Below, one piece after another: positions 13,153-19,699 of a stretch of DNA of 19,699 bases; the stretch's first letter is position 1; each line of letters starts with the position of its first letter. The notes under the pieces are model-generated. The model saw nothing but the letters and a program-made list of their open reading frames with translations. It ran no database searches and had not been told where the DNA came from. Source of the stretch: JAICLL01 sp035252155. Lineage in GTDB: Bacteria; Planctomycetota; Planctomycetia; Pirellulales; JAICIG01. A program made the position numbers and the translations under genes. The DNA lies in contig DATFDL010000447.1 of NCBI GenBank assembly GCA_035252155.1, positions 1-19,699 of the forward strand. Reading direction: 5' to 3'.

Positions 13153-16137
13153 TCAGGGTCGCTGTCTCAACGGCGAAAAGGCGGGATCGCTCAACAGCGT
13201 CTCATACCCGAACTGCTTGGCGGGTGAAGCGTCGTAGCGCGGCTCGGGTTGCTCAAAAACTCCGTCGCCGACGAGCCAGTGATAGAGCGTGACGGGCAGC
13301 GAACCGTTGCGGGCGCTTTGAATGCGGGCCCGCTTCAGGCCCGCACCAAAATAAAGCTGTGTGCCGTTCTTCTCGCCGAACGATTCTCCCGCGTGCCGGC
13401 CGGGCACCGCCGAATTCAAGCCCACGTGCTGGCGCGGAAAGACGTTGACCGTGCCTGCTCGATCGCTGTCGAAAAGATGTGAGTATTGAAAGATCGCGTC
13501 GGGACGCGACGTATACGAGAGCCACTCGCGCCAGCGCCAATCGTCACAACCGTCGCCGGCCGTCAGACAGGCTGCGAGCTGCTCGCGAATCTCCGCGGGT
13601 TTCGGGCCTCCCGGTGTGATCAACTCCTCGCGGATCGACGCCAGCAAATCCAGCGGATCGATGTCGCCCAATACCTCGTAGCGATACCGGGCCGCCGCGG
13701 CGCTCATCGCGGGTCCCCGCAGGCGCACGATGCGCGCCTCGCCTCGGTCGGGCGTGATAATCCGCACGACCGACTCGACTTCATCGGGCCAGGCAGAGCC
13801 CGGCGCGGGGCCGTGTTCGCGCACCAGCACCAGGTCGATTTCGTCATGCAGGTGCCGCAGCAGATGGTCGATGAAGTCGATCGTCTGCCCGCTCAAGAGC
13901 CGATGCTCGCGCAACTGGTGATAATCGGGGTGCCGCCGCCAGGCATTGTCGTCGCCCGCTAAACCTTCCGGCAAGAACAAGTCGAGCACATACGAGCCGC
14001 CGGCCGTCGAGCCGACGACCACATCGAAGGGCCGCGTCGGCTTGAGTCGGTCGCGGCCATGAATGTCGGGCAGGCCGCCTTCGTCTTGCGTCAGCTTTTG
14101 CACCGTGATCTCGAGGCCTTCGTCGCGCATCGCGTCGAACAGCAGTTTTTCGGTCGAGACCAGCCGCGGCGTGTAGACCAGCCCGTGATCGCTCACCACG
14201 CCAAACAGCGTGCGATCGGCGTAGTTCGAGCCGCCGTCGAGCGTCGGCGTCGATTGATAGACGTCGACCAGTTGCCCGAAATAAAAATCGAGCCGATCAT
14301 ACTCGCCGCGGCGGCCGATGATCTCGTCGGAATACGGCCCTTTGCCGTGAGCGAAATGATCGGGCCAAGGGTTGTACCACAAGAGGTAATCGGGCAGCCC
14401 CTCGTCTTCGTGCTCGGCCATGTAGCGGGCATATTCGCGGAACGTCTTCAATTCGACGGGGCTGAAGACCAGCTCGGCCAAAAAGCCGTGGTTCAGATTG
14501 CGGTGGTCGATCAGCCAGCGGCGGCGGTCGTTCAGTTCTTGCTCCAGCTCGGCCCGCCGGCGAAGCCGCAGCACGATCGCCTTTTCGATGAAATTGCGTT
14601 GCACTTCGCCGATGGCGGTGCCGACCTCGGCCGAAATTTTTTCCAACGCGCCGGTATCGACGGTCGGCATGGCGCTGACGGTGTTGTATCGCCAGAGCCG
14701 CTCAAAGAGCGTGCGGGCGCCGTCGGCATCGGGCCGCCGAGCGCCGCCGGGAATTTCGTCTTCGCGGTTGGCGAAAATGCGGCGGAATTCCAGCACGTCG
14801 CTCCCCCAAAAATACCAGCCGCGGCCCGTGCGGCGATCGAGATACGAAAAGTTGGGAATGCCCGTGCCGAACCGGCCCGCCACGCCGTGGCCCGAATAGA
14901 TGATCGGCAGATTGCGCACCGAGATCGTGGGCGTATCGACGGTCGCCACGTTGACGGTCACCGCTTGCGCGTCAGGAGCGAAGATGTGCCGCTTAAAATT
15001 GGCGAGAAAGTCGGGCAAGTCCGGCGCGTCGCGTACCAGCTCGACCACGTCGCGACCCAGCGGCGGCAGCTTGGCCCGCTCGGCTTCGGCGTAGCTGGCG
15101 GGCGACATGTCCGACTGCTGATAGCGCTCGACCAGCGCGGCCAGGTATCGGGCGCCCGAGCTTTGGCGGTCGCCTTGCGAAAGCTGCGCCAGCCCTTCGA
15201 GCAGCTTGCCCTGCAAGCCGTCGACGGCGATGTGTACGGCTAACCGGCGCTGCGACTGGACCTGAGCATAATCGGAGATCTCATAATAGCGCCGGCCGGC
15301 AATGCACGCCTCGACCCATTCGCCGCGCCGGCGGCGGCGCTCGGACCGCTCGACGAACGATTGCAGCCAGTTGTCGGCCAGGTCGCGGATCATGTCGGTG
15401 AAGAACTCGACGAACTCGGTCAACCGCTCGTCGTCGCGCAAGATTTGCTCGACGGCGGCGACGTACTCGCTCTTGCCGGCGTCGGGGCGGCTGAGCGCGT
15501 CGTCGGAGCGGCCGAGCATTTCGCCCGCCACTTCGCGCACGATGGCTTTCACATCGCGGTAGGCGTCTTCGTCGTAGCGCCAGTGCACGGGCTGGCCGTC
15601 GGCCCCCGGCTTGGTGCGCAGGAAGAGGGCGTCGAACAGTCGCAGGGCGTTGGTCACATGACGGCGGATGCGCGGCGACTGCCGCACCAATTCGGCCAGG
15701 CCTGGGCCACCGACGGAAGCCTGGTCTTGCGGCTCGTCATAGCCCAGCGCCGCTCGCGCCTCGGCATCGCCGGTCACCGGCGAGCCATAAAGCTCGTACA
15801 GATGCATGACAAAGGGCAACGTTACGCGATCGATCCGGTCGCTTTCGACCAACGCCACCAGGCGGCCTGCGACATCGTCGCGCAGATCGCACGAGCGGAT
15901 GAAAAGCACGACGGCTCGCTTGTTGACGGTCTTCAGGGCGCCACGGGCATTCTCATCGGTCAGCTCGATCGGCGCGTGGAACAGATCGCCCAGAAGTTCG
16001 ACGCTCGATTTTCTTCCCGCCAGCAGGCTCGGAAACTGAAAACCGATCCACGCCCCCGCGGCCACGAACACCAGCAGCGCGGCGATCGAACCGAGCAGCC
16101 AGCGTTGGGCCCGCCGAGATTTGAGGAGCGACAACAT
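13153..16137 (-). CDS. Large membrane-anchored alkaline-phosphatase-superfamily protein
   Basis: This 994-residue protein has a basic N-terminus and one membrane helix (about 12-36), which would hold the rest in the periplasm. Residues 75-290 are a helical charged region with no known motif. From about 298 the superfamily metal ligands appear in order: D306 in VHIAVDGLQG, D593 and H597 in PDHFAHGKG, D650-H651 in VVSDHG, and H915 in PGRHAGES. T425 in FGTGIPNFSY is a candidate nucleophile, resembling the T-F-P-N of nucleotide pyrophosphatases. A phosphodiesterase, phosphotransferase or sulfatase activity is therefore possible, the substrate unknown. Length is roughly double that of simple family members. 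Start 16137 is where the helix begins; a frame to 16272 is less likely. A TACAAT at 16152-16147 lies so close to the ATG that the message may be almost leaderless. Confidence 0.75.
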   Translation of the reverse strand: MLSLLKSRRAQRWLLGSIAALLVFVAAGAWIGFQFPSLLAGRKSSVELLGDLFHAPIELTDENARGALKTVNKRAVVLFIRSCDLRDDVAGRLVALVESDRIDRVTLPFVMHLYELYGSPVTGDAEARAALGYDEPQDQASVGGPGLAELVRQSPRIRRHVTNALRLFDALFLRTKPGADGQPVHWRYDEDAYRDVKAIVREVAGEMLGRSDDALSRPDAGKSEYVAAVEQILRDDERLTEFVEFFTDMIRDLADNWLQSFVERSERRRRRGEWVEACIAGRRYYEISDYAQVQSQRRLAVHIAVDGLQGKLLEGLAQLSQGDRQSSGARYLAALVERYQQSDMSPASYAEAERAKLPPLGRDVVELVRDAPDLPDFLANFKRHIFAPDAQAVTVNVATVDTPTISVRNLPIIYSGHGVAGRFGTGIPNFSYLDRRTGRGWYFWGSDVLEFRRIFANREDEIPGGARRPDADGARTLFERLWRYNTVSAMPTVDTGALEKISAEVGTAIGEVQRNFIEKAIVLRLRRRAELEQELNDRRRWLIDHRNLNHGFLAELVFSPVELKTFREYARYMAEHEDEGLPDYLLWYNPWPDHFAHGKGPYSDEIIGRRGEYDRLDFYFGQLVDVYQSTPTLDGGSNYADRTLFGVVSDHGLVYTPRLVSTEKLLFDAMRDEGLEITVQKLTQDEGGLPDIHGRDRLKPTRPFDVVVGSTAGGSYVLDLFLPEGLAGDDNAWRRHPDYHQLREHRLLSGQTIDFIDHLLRHLHDEIDLVLVREHGPAPGSAWPDEVESVVRIITPDRGEARIVRLRGPAMSAAAARYRYEVLGDIDPLDLLASIREELITPGGPKPAEIREQLAACLTAGDGCDDWRWREWLSYTSRPDAIFQYSHLFDSDRAGTVNVFPRQHVGLNSAVPGRHAGESFGEKNGTQLYFGAGLKRARIQSARNGSLPVTLYHWLVGDGVFEQPEPRYDASPAKQFGYETLLSDPAFSPLRQRP

Positions 16138-16190
16138 GGCCGCACCATTGTAGCCGGTGGAGCGGCCTAACCGAAAATGTTTTGCCGGCC

Positions 16191-16221
16191 TTGACAATGC
16201 CGGTCGGCACTGGCTTACAAT
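16191..16221 (+). promoter_or_regulatory. Putative sigma-70 promoter for the PH-domain gene
   Basis: A perfect TTGACA (16191-16196) is followed 19 bases later by TACAAT (16216-16221); TTACAA gives a spacing of 18. Transcription would begin near 16228, about 36 bases before ATG 16264. The divergent gene has a matching GGCTACAATGGTGC on the other strand at 16152-16147. Confidence 0.5.
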
Positions 16222-16263
16222 GCTGCCAACAGCAAAAGCACGACCAAAAAGAAATCTGTCTCG

Positions 16264-16830
16264 ATGAAGCAAGCGATCGCGGGCGTGGCGCCCCCCGCCC
16301 TGGGCGAAGTAACGATTATGACCGTTTGGCCCACGCTGGCCGCCCGGGGCGACGGGCGGTTTTTCGGCCGGCTCTACGGCAATCGAGCGGGCATCCGCCT
16401 GCTGGGCATCGACATCACCCTGGGCAAGCTCATCGCCCTGGCCTCGATTCCCTTGATCTTGCCGATTTACTTTTTGATGGTCTTGCCCTGCTTCATTTTT
16501 CTGCCCAAGCTTGGCCCCATCCCGCGGATCTACGTCTCGAATCCCTGGGCGCGGCGGTATCGGCTGACCAACCGGCGGGTAGTCGTCGAGCGAGCGTCAG
16601 GCGAGGAAGTCTCGGCGGTGTCGCTCGACTCGTTCGACGCCATTGACGTGCATGTCTTGCCCGGACAAGAGTGGTATCCGGCCGGTGAGTTGATCTTCCG
16701 CAAGGGCACGGTCGAGACGTTTCGGCTGTCGGGTGTGCCGCGGCCCGAGACGTTTCGGCAGACCTGCCTGAAGGCCCAGCGAGCCCACTCGTCGGTCAAG
16801 CAAGCCGTCGAGCAGTTGGCCTCGGTGTGA
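16264..16830 (+). CDS. Membrane protein with a bacterial PH domain
   Basis: In this 188-residue protein, a hydrophobic segment at about 53-80 (KLIALASIPLILPIYFLMVL) is long enough for one or two membrane passes and is followed by a bacterial PH-like domain at about 95-180: RYRLTNRRVVVERA, then SLDSFDAIDVHV, GELIFRKG and VETFRLSGVPRPETFRQTC. Such domains are found in many small membrane proteins of unknown role. The end of the domain reads cleanly to the stop. ATG 16264 is used; ATG 16318 (MTVWPTLAARG) is an alternative and neither has a clear ribosome site. It is divergent from the large phosphatase-superfamily gene with a shared 126-base promoter region. Confidence 0.75.
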   Translation: MKQAIAGVAPPALGEVTIMTVWPTLAARGDGRFFGRLYGNRAGIRLLGIDITLGKLIALASIPLILPIYFLMVLPCFIFLPKLGPIPRIYVSNPWARRYRLTNRRVVVERASGEEVSAVSLDSFDAIDVHVLPGQEWYPAGELIFRKGTVETFRLSGVPRPETFRQTCLKAQRAHSSVKQAVEQLASV

Positions 16831-16841
16831 CTCGTAGGTTG

Positions 16842-16870
16842 TAGGGTGGGGCGAGTGAAACGAGTCCCAT
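16842..16870. repeat. TAGGGTGGGGCGAG/CGAGTCCCA hairpin
   Basis: A short imperfect hairpin just after the PH-domain stop, TAGGGTGGGGCGAG then CGAGTCCCA. A second member lies at about 18456-18483 (TAGGGTGGGACGAG, then GCGAGTCCCACC). Confidence 0.6.
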
Positions 16871-16903
16871 ATGCATCAAATTAAGTTGTTGCGCCGAGAA
16901 ATG

Positions 16904-16996
16904 TCTGTAGGGAACGCCCTCCGTGGCGTTCCGCGAAGGGCGAGTTGACGTCCATTCACAGTTCGCGGAACGCCACAGAGGGCGTTCCCTATCAGA
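16904..16996 (+). repeat. 92-bp palindromic element, copy 1
   Basis: Arms 16908-16935 and 16964-16991 pair at 27 of 28 positions (TAGGGAACGCCCTC, GTGGCGTTCCGCG) around a 28-base unsymmetrical loop (AAGGGCGAG, TTGACGTC, CACAGTT). Outer TCTGTA/TATCAGA extends the ends. The loop gives the element a direction; this copy is taken as plus. It ends about 26 bases past the stop of the signal-peptidase-like gene. Confidence 0.85.
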
Positions 16997-17022
16997 GGCC
17001 ACCGCCGATCAGAATGGCCCGC

Positions 17023-17874
17023 TTACTCGACCGGCTGGAACAATTGCCGGGGGTTGACGTGAATCAGCCGGGCGCTCACCAGATCGCGGTCGTGAATCCA
17101 CGACAACTGGCGACTGTCGATGCCCGGCCTCGGCGAGTCTTGCACGACGAAATACCGCCCCTCGCGCACTTTCAATGTCTCCGGCCAGCGCGGCACGTCG
17201 ACGGCCGGGATGGCGATCTTCTTGTCGGCGAGATAATCGGTGGTTTCTCCATTGACCACATAGCTATCGTTGCGAATCGAGAGCGTGTCGCCGGGCACGG
17301 CCAGCAACCGGCCGACGAGCAGCATGCCCGGCTCGCCGATGCGGGCTTGTGGGGGCAGCCGAAAGAGCACCACCGCCCCGGCGTGCAAATCGGCGGGGTC
17401 GATGCGACGGCGAAAGAGCAGGCGCTCGCCCGCATCGAGCGCGGGCGCCATTCCCGCGCCGGTGATATCGGTCCGGCCGAACTCCAGCGCCATCACGGCG
17501 GGGATTGCCAGCGACGCGGCCCAGGTCAGCGCGGTGGCCGGCCAAAACAGCCGCGCGAGCCAGCCGGGCGCGCCGGGGCGAATCGTGGCCCGGTTGACCG
17601 CCGAGATCTCGCGCAGCCACGCGATCAACGTGACAACCAGCGCGGCGATCGTAAGCCACAGCGCCGCGGGCAGCCACGAAACTATCAACCAGCTCAGCGC
17701 CGCCAAAAAAGCAAAGTACAGCAGAAACGTGATCGTGGCCCGGCGACCGTGGCCCAACAGCGCCCAACCCGCCCCCGGACAAAACCAGGCCCGCCGCCGG
17801 GCGCGGACACGGAGTCGCGGTTCATCGTCGGCGGTGGCCGGAGGCGGGGAAGCAGTATCTTCTAATAGGCTCAT
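17023..17874 (-). CDS. Signal peptidase I homologue lacking both catalytic residues
   Basis: The 283-residue protein has an N-terminal RRRAWFCPGAGWALLGHGRR, three membrane helices (about 48-66, 68-86, 114-131) and an S26 peptidase-like domain. The boxes are recognisable: TDITGAGMAPALDAGERLL (135-153), VGRLLAVPGDTLSI (187-200), VVNGE (206-210) and YFVVQDSPRPGIDSRQLSWI (241-260). In active enzymes the first box is G-x-S-M-x-P and the second begins K-R. Here the Ser position is Gly141 and the Lys position is Gly188. Both dyad residues are thus missing while the fold-defining residues (M142, P144, PGD, DSR) remain. It is probably a non-catalytic paralogue that may bind signal peptides or regulate secretion; an unknown alternative chemistry is also possible. 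Start 17874 is the first ATG outside the flanking repeat; the longer frame to 17973 runs through that repeat. Confidence 0.8.
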   Translation of the reverse strand: MSLLEDTASPPPATADDEPRLRVRARRRAWFCPGAGWALLGHGRRATITFLLYFAFLAALSWLIVSWLPAALWLTIAALVVTLIAWLREISAVNRATIRPGAPGWLARLFWPATALTWAASLAIPAVMALEFGRTDITGAGMAPALDAGERLLFRRRIDPADLHAGAVVLFRLPPQARIGEPGMLLVGRLLAVPGDTLSIRNDSYVVNGETTDYLADKKIAIPAVDVPRWPETLKVREGRYFVVQDSPRPGIDSRQLSWIHDRDLVSARLIHVNPRQLFQPVE

Positions 17875-17900
17875 AGGGTCTTTCGATCTGCCCACGGACG

Positions 17901-17992
17901 TCTGTAGGGAACGCCCTCTGTGGCGTTCCGAGAACTGCGATTCGACGTCAATTCGCCCTTCGCGGAACGCCACGGAGGGCGTTCCCTACAGA
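17901..17992 (-). repeat. 92-bp palindromic element, copy 2 (inverted relative to copy 1)
   Basis: Arms 17905-17932 and 17961-17988 form the stem, with perfect outer TCTGTAGGGAACGCC and GGCGTTCCCTACAGA. The 28-base loop (17933-17960), when reversed, matches the loop of copy 1 at 24 of 28 positions. The copies are therefore the same element in opposite orientation on either side of the signal-peptidase-like gene. Confidence 0.85.
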
Positions 17993-18057
17993 GATCATTA
18001 GCCAACATCAGTGTCTTATCCATTCTCCGCAACCGTAACAACGCAGGCAAGCGGACT

Positions 18058-18142
18058 CGTAGCACGGAATTTATTCCGTTCCCCACAAGATCGCGGCCAA
18101 GATCATTCTCTACGGAAAAAACGGAATGAATCCCGTGCTACG
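18058..18142. repeat. CGTAGCACGGAAT inverted repeat, 23-bp arms
   Basis: Arms 18058-18080 (CGTAGCACGGAATTTATTCC on) and 18120-18142 (ending ATCCCGTGCTACG) pair at 21 of 23 positions around a 39-base loop. The inner ACGGAAT..ATTCCGT core is the same motif as in the exact repeat at 911-999, so these are two members of one family. Confidence 0.8.
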
Positions 18143-18219
18143 ACCCGTCGGCTCAAGTTTTCCGCCGCCACGGCCGATCATGGTGGGGTCATTCCATACC
18201 GAATCTGGAATACGCCCGC

Positions 18220-18426
18220 ATGGATGTGGATCAAGTCCGCCGAATGGTCGTCGAGAGCCTGCCCCGCTTGGGATACCCCAAGGCAGAGCCGAATTGGGAA
18301 ACCTTGCTTGTGAGCGACGGCCGGCCGACGGGCTGCCGGTTCGAGTTTGACCGAGTGCGGGCCTATTGGTTCGCCGGCCGCGAGGCGGTCGAGTTCTACC
18401 GCGACGATTGGGTACCGCTGACGTAG
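18220..18426 (+). CDS. Short hypothetical protein
   Basis: A 68-residue protein, MDVDQVRRMVVESLPRLGY at the start and AYWFAGREAVEFYRDDWVPL at the end. It looks like a compact cytosolic alpha/beta protein, with a plausible amphipathic first helix and no signal or membrane segment. The family is not recognised. No ribosome site is seen before ATG 18220. The TAG stop (18424-18426) is formed at the edge of a dispersed hairpin (GTAGGTCAGGC). Codon third positions are GC-rich as in neighbouring genes, which is the main support. Confidence 0.5.
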   Translation: MDVDQVRRMVVESLPRLGYPKAEPNWETLLVSDGRPTGCRFEFDRVRAYWFAGREAVEFYRDDWVPLT

Positions 18427-18483
18427 GTCAGGCTTTCCAGCCTGACGTAGCAAGTAGGGTGGGACGAGCTTGCGAGTCCCACC
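18424..18483. repeat. Two adjacent dispersed hairpins
   Basis: GTCAGGCTTTCCAGCCTGAC (18428-18447) is a hairpin with a GTCAGGCT/AGCCTGAC stem; a similar one, GACGGCCTGGAAGGCCATCC, lies near 9170-9190. It is followed at about 18456-18483 by the TAGGGTGGGACGAG / GCGAGTCCCACC hairpin, also seen at 16842-16870. Confidence 0.65.
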
Positions 18484-18530
18484 AGTTCGGCTCAATCCGA
18501 GATTGGTCCATTCTTTTCAATCGGCCCTCG

Positions 18531-18615
18531 GCATGTGTGGGCCAGCGGCCCTCGGCTGGTCCGGAGACGCCGACTACGTCGGCGATGCACAGCCGAGGGC
18601 GGCTGTGCCACATGC
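18531..18615. repeat. GCATGTG...CCCTCGGCTG inverted repeat with nested hairpin
   Basis: The left arm 18531-18558 (GCATGTGTGGGCCAGCGGCC, CTCGGCTG) pairs with the right arm 18590-18615 (CAGCCGAGGGCGGCTG, TGCCACATGC) with small gaps. Inside lies a perfect nested hairpin CGCCGAC-TAC-GTCGGCG (18569-18585). No gene overlaps it. Confidence 0.7.
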
Positions 18616-18669
18616 CTGTTCCCGCAATTACCGGTTTTGAATGTCAAAACCGATCAGACCCGAACGAAT

Positions 18670-18703
18670 ACTGGCCTCGTTCATAAAAACCGACGAGGCC
18701 GGT
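18670..18703 (-). terminator. Possible hairpin at the end of the ComEA-like gene
   Basis: ACTGGCCTCG (18670-18679) and CGAGGCCGGT (18694-18703) pair over ten positions with one G-T pair, directly after the stop codon at 18704-18706 of the minus-strand gene. No T-run follows it, so it is only terminator-like. Confidence 0.35.
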
Positions 18704-19117
18704 CTACCTGCCGCCTGACGCCACGCTGGCCGCCGAAGGAATCGGCCGCAAATAGGGGCGCATTTTTTCGAGCGTCTTGGGGCCGATGCCGCGCACGCGG
18801 CGCAGCTCGTCGTGATCGACAAACGGGCCTTGCTCGTCGCGCGAGGCGACGATGCGTTGGGCCAGCGTGCGGCCGATGCCCGGCAGTTGGGCCAGCTCGG
18901 GCCAATCGGCGCGATTGATGTCGACCACGAAGCGCGCTTCGAGTTTGGGCTGGCGGTCGATTTCGATGAGCCGCCCCTGCCAGCCGCCCTGCCGCAGCCA
19001 CCAGGCGGCCATTGCCACCAGCGCCACGAGCACCAAGCCGCCCACCGCCGCCTGGTCGGCGCGCTTCAGCAGCCAGGGCGGTGTGGCATGGCGTGGCGGT
19101 TCGGGCGGAGGTTGCAT
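18704..19117 (-). CDS. ComEA-like helix-hairpin-helix DNA-binding protein
   Basis: The 137-residue protein has a short Pro-rich N-terminus, one membrane helix (about 24-41, VGGLVLVALVAMAAWWL), and then a ComEA-type tandem helix-hairpin-helix domain: VDINRADWPELAQLPGIG with the first hairpin at 78-89 (LPGIGRTLAQRI) and the second at 108-119 (VRGIGPKTLEKM). ComEA binds incoming double-stranded DNA at the outer face of the inner membrane in naturally competent bacteria; similar small proteins occur widely and not all act in competence. Topology fits a periplasmic DNA-binding domain on a single anchor. No other competence gene (ComEC, pilus) is visible, so the role is inferred. ATG 19117 has only a weak upstream site. 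Confidence 0.8.
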   Translation of the reverse strand: MQPPPEPPRHATPPWLLKRADQAAVGGLVLVALVAMAAWWLRQGGWQGRLIEIDRQPKLEARFVVDINRADWPELAQLPGIGRTLAQRIVASRDEQGPFVDHDELRRVRGIGPKTLEKMRPYLRPIPSAASVASGGR

Positions 19118-19185
19118 GGCAACGGCTTATTAACTCATGCTCGCCGGGCGCGCCAACCGGCGCCGTGAGTCCGGCGCAGGGGCTG

Positions 19186-19212
19186 ACAGAAAAATTGGTT
19201 GACAGAAGAATC
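19186..19212. repeat. Partial copy of the TGACAGAAAAAT repeat
   Basis: TGACAGAAAAATTGGTTGAC followed by AGAAGAAT resembles one arm of the inverted repeat at 13029-13120, with the joining GAGG replaced by TGGTT. No second arm is present nearby. It lies between the ComEA-like gene and the end of the partial gene to its right. Confidence 0.5.
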
Positions 19213-19231
19213 TCTGATCGCTAGCACGGTG

Positions 19232-19699
19232 TCAACGATCGGCCTGGGCGGTGTCAAAGGTAACCGTAAAACCTCGTTCGGTCGTCTCGTCGAAGATGGC
19301 GAAGCTCGCGGCCTGCTGTTCGTAAACCAGTGGTCCGCCGGAGATCAAACCGGTTAGATCAATATCGGGTGGAACAGGCACCTCGGCCAGCGCGCGAGGC
19401 AGCTCGCCGTACTCGGCGCGATAGCCGCAAACGGCTAGCGCTAATCGGGCGGCGAGCAACCGCTGTCGATGGGCAAGGCCGCTCATGCGGATTTCATTGG
19501 GGTCAGGCAAAAAGATCGCGCACGCGGGCATTTCGCGGGCCTGAGCGCGGAAGTGGGCGTCGGCCGCGGCAAGCTCCGCCGCTGCTTTGGGGCCTTGCTC
19601 GTCGACCAACTCGGCAAAACGGCTCATGGCTTGAAGCATCACCGCTTCCCCGTATAACCGGCGCGGGCGATAAAGCCACGATCCCCACCACCGGTTTTT
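19232..19699 (-). CDS. Hypothetical protein, C-terminal part only (runs off right edge)
   Basis: The frame stays open from the TGA at 19232 to the window edge, giving at least 155 residues. A GTG at 19642 could start a shorter protein, but the upstream codons read well (WWGSWLYRPRRLYGEAV), so the gene is probably longer and cut by the window. The segment RLALAVCGYRAEYGELPRAL followed by a Pro-rich DIDLTGLISGGPLVYEQQ resembles the C-terminus of a common planctomycete protein type in which a helix leads into an E-x-G-x-x-P motif and a short beta region. Function is not known. The resemblance is from memory of the pattern and not tested. Confidence 0.6.
   Translation of the reverse strand, partial: KNRWWGSWLYRPRRLYGEAVMLQAMSRFAELVDEQGPKAAAELAAADAHFRAQAREMPACAIFLPDPNEIRMSGLAHRQRLLAARLALAVCGYRAEYGELPRALAEVPVPPDIDLTGLISGGPLVYEQQAASFAIFDETTERGFTVTFDTAQADR

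Larger units (their letters stand above)
17875..18219. other. Intergenic region of 345 bases filled with palindromes
   Basis: It holds copy 2 of the 92-bp element (17901-17992) and the CGTAGCACGG inverted repeat (18058-18142). The remaining bases show no gene, and no clear promoter for either neighbour was found. Confidence 0.6.

Noticed and set aside
14059..15243. Plus-strand open frame (394 codons)
   Set aside because: Antisense to the alkaline-phosphatase-superfamily gene; composition typical of a shadow frame.
16945..17865. Plus-strand open frame (306 codons)
   Set aside because: Begins inside the palindromic element and runs antisense to the signal-peptidase-like gene; no domain.
16904..17992. 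Insertion sequence flanking
   Set aside because: The inverted copies resemble terminal repeats, but there is no transposase frame or visible target duplication, so no insertion sequence is called.
16904..18615. Possible CRISPR array from repeated palindromes
   Set aside because: The repeats belong to different families, are unequally spaced and have no regular spacers, and no cas gene is present.
1..19699. tRNA, rRNA and riboswitch genes
   Set aside because: No cloverleaf with a T-loop signature, no rRNA segment and no known riboswitch core was seen on either strand by reading; a covariance-model search would be the decisive test.

Overview
The window is about 62% GC by eye and looks like a planctomycete chromosome fragment, most likely from the Pirellulales or relatives. 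The reasons are the protein families present (a DUF447 protein, a Deg9-like HtrA, a membrane patatin, an RsbU-type phosphatase, secreted ThuA and nucleoside-hydrolase enzymes), the weak or absent Shine-Dalgarno sequences at most starts, and the many dispersed palindromes between genes. The lineage is an inference; there is no rRNA or tRNA to anchor it.

Layout. 1-1814: the end of a small membrane protein is coupled by ATGA to a DUF447 flavoprotein. It converges on a methyltransferase-like gene across an exact 20-bp inverted repeat. 2025-4049: a plus-strand run of a small acidic protein, a secreted nucleoside hydrolase and a secreted ThuA-like protein; the last two are ATGA-coupled. 4115-9067: a minus-strand block with a Deg9-like protease, a VapBC-like toxin-antitoxin pair, and a large fusion of a PhnD-type binding domain with a patatin lipase split by four membrane helices. 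9068-10010: gene-free, holding a 63-bp direct repeat and a good terminator. 10011-16137: minus strand again, with an RsbU/SpoIIE phosphatase behind a degenerate receiver domain, a retropepsin-like protein with a DUF5678-like partner, a secreted esterase, and a 994-residue membrane-anchored alkaline-phosphatase-superfamily protein. 16264-16830: a PH-domain membrane protein, divergent from the latter. 17023-17874: a signal peptidase I homologue without its catalytic serine and lysine, between two inverted copies of a 92-bp palindromic element. 18220-19699: a short hypothetical protein, a ComEA-like helix-hairpin-helix protein, and the C-terminal part of a protein that runs off the edge.

Much of the content is at the cell envelope: secreted hydrolases, a periplasmic protease, a membrane lipase, a dead signal peptidase and a large membrane hydrolase. 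No single operon joins them. The best candidates for something not well described are the binding-domain/patatin fusion and the pseudo-signal-peptidase. No phage, integrase, transposase, CRISPR array or rRNA/tRNA gene was seen. The accessory character of the window comes from small palindromic repeats, several of which reach into the ends of genes.
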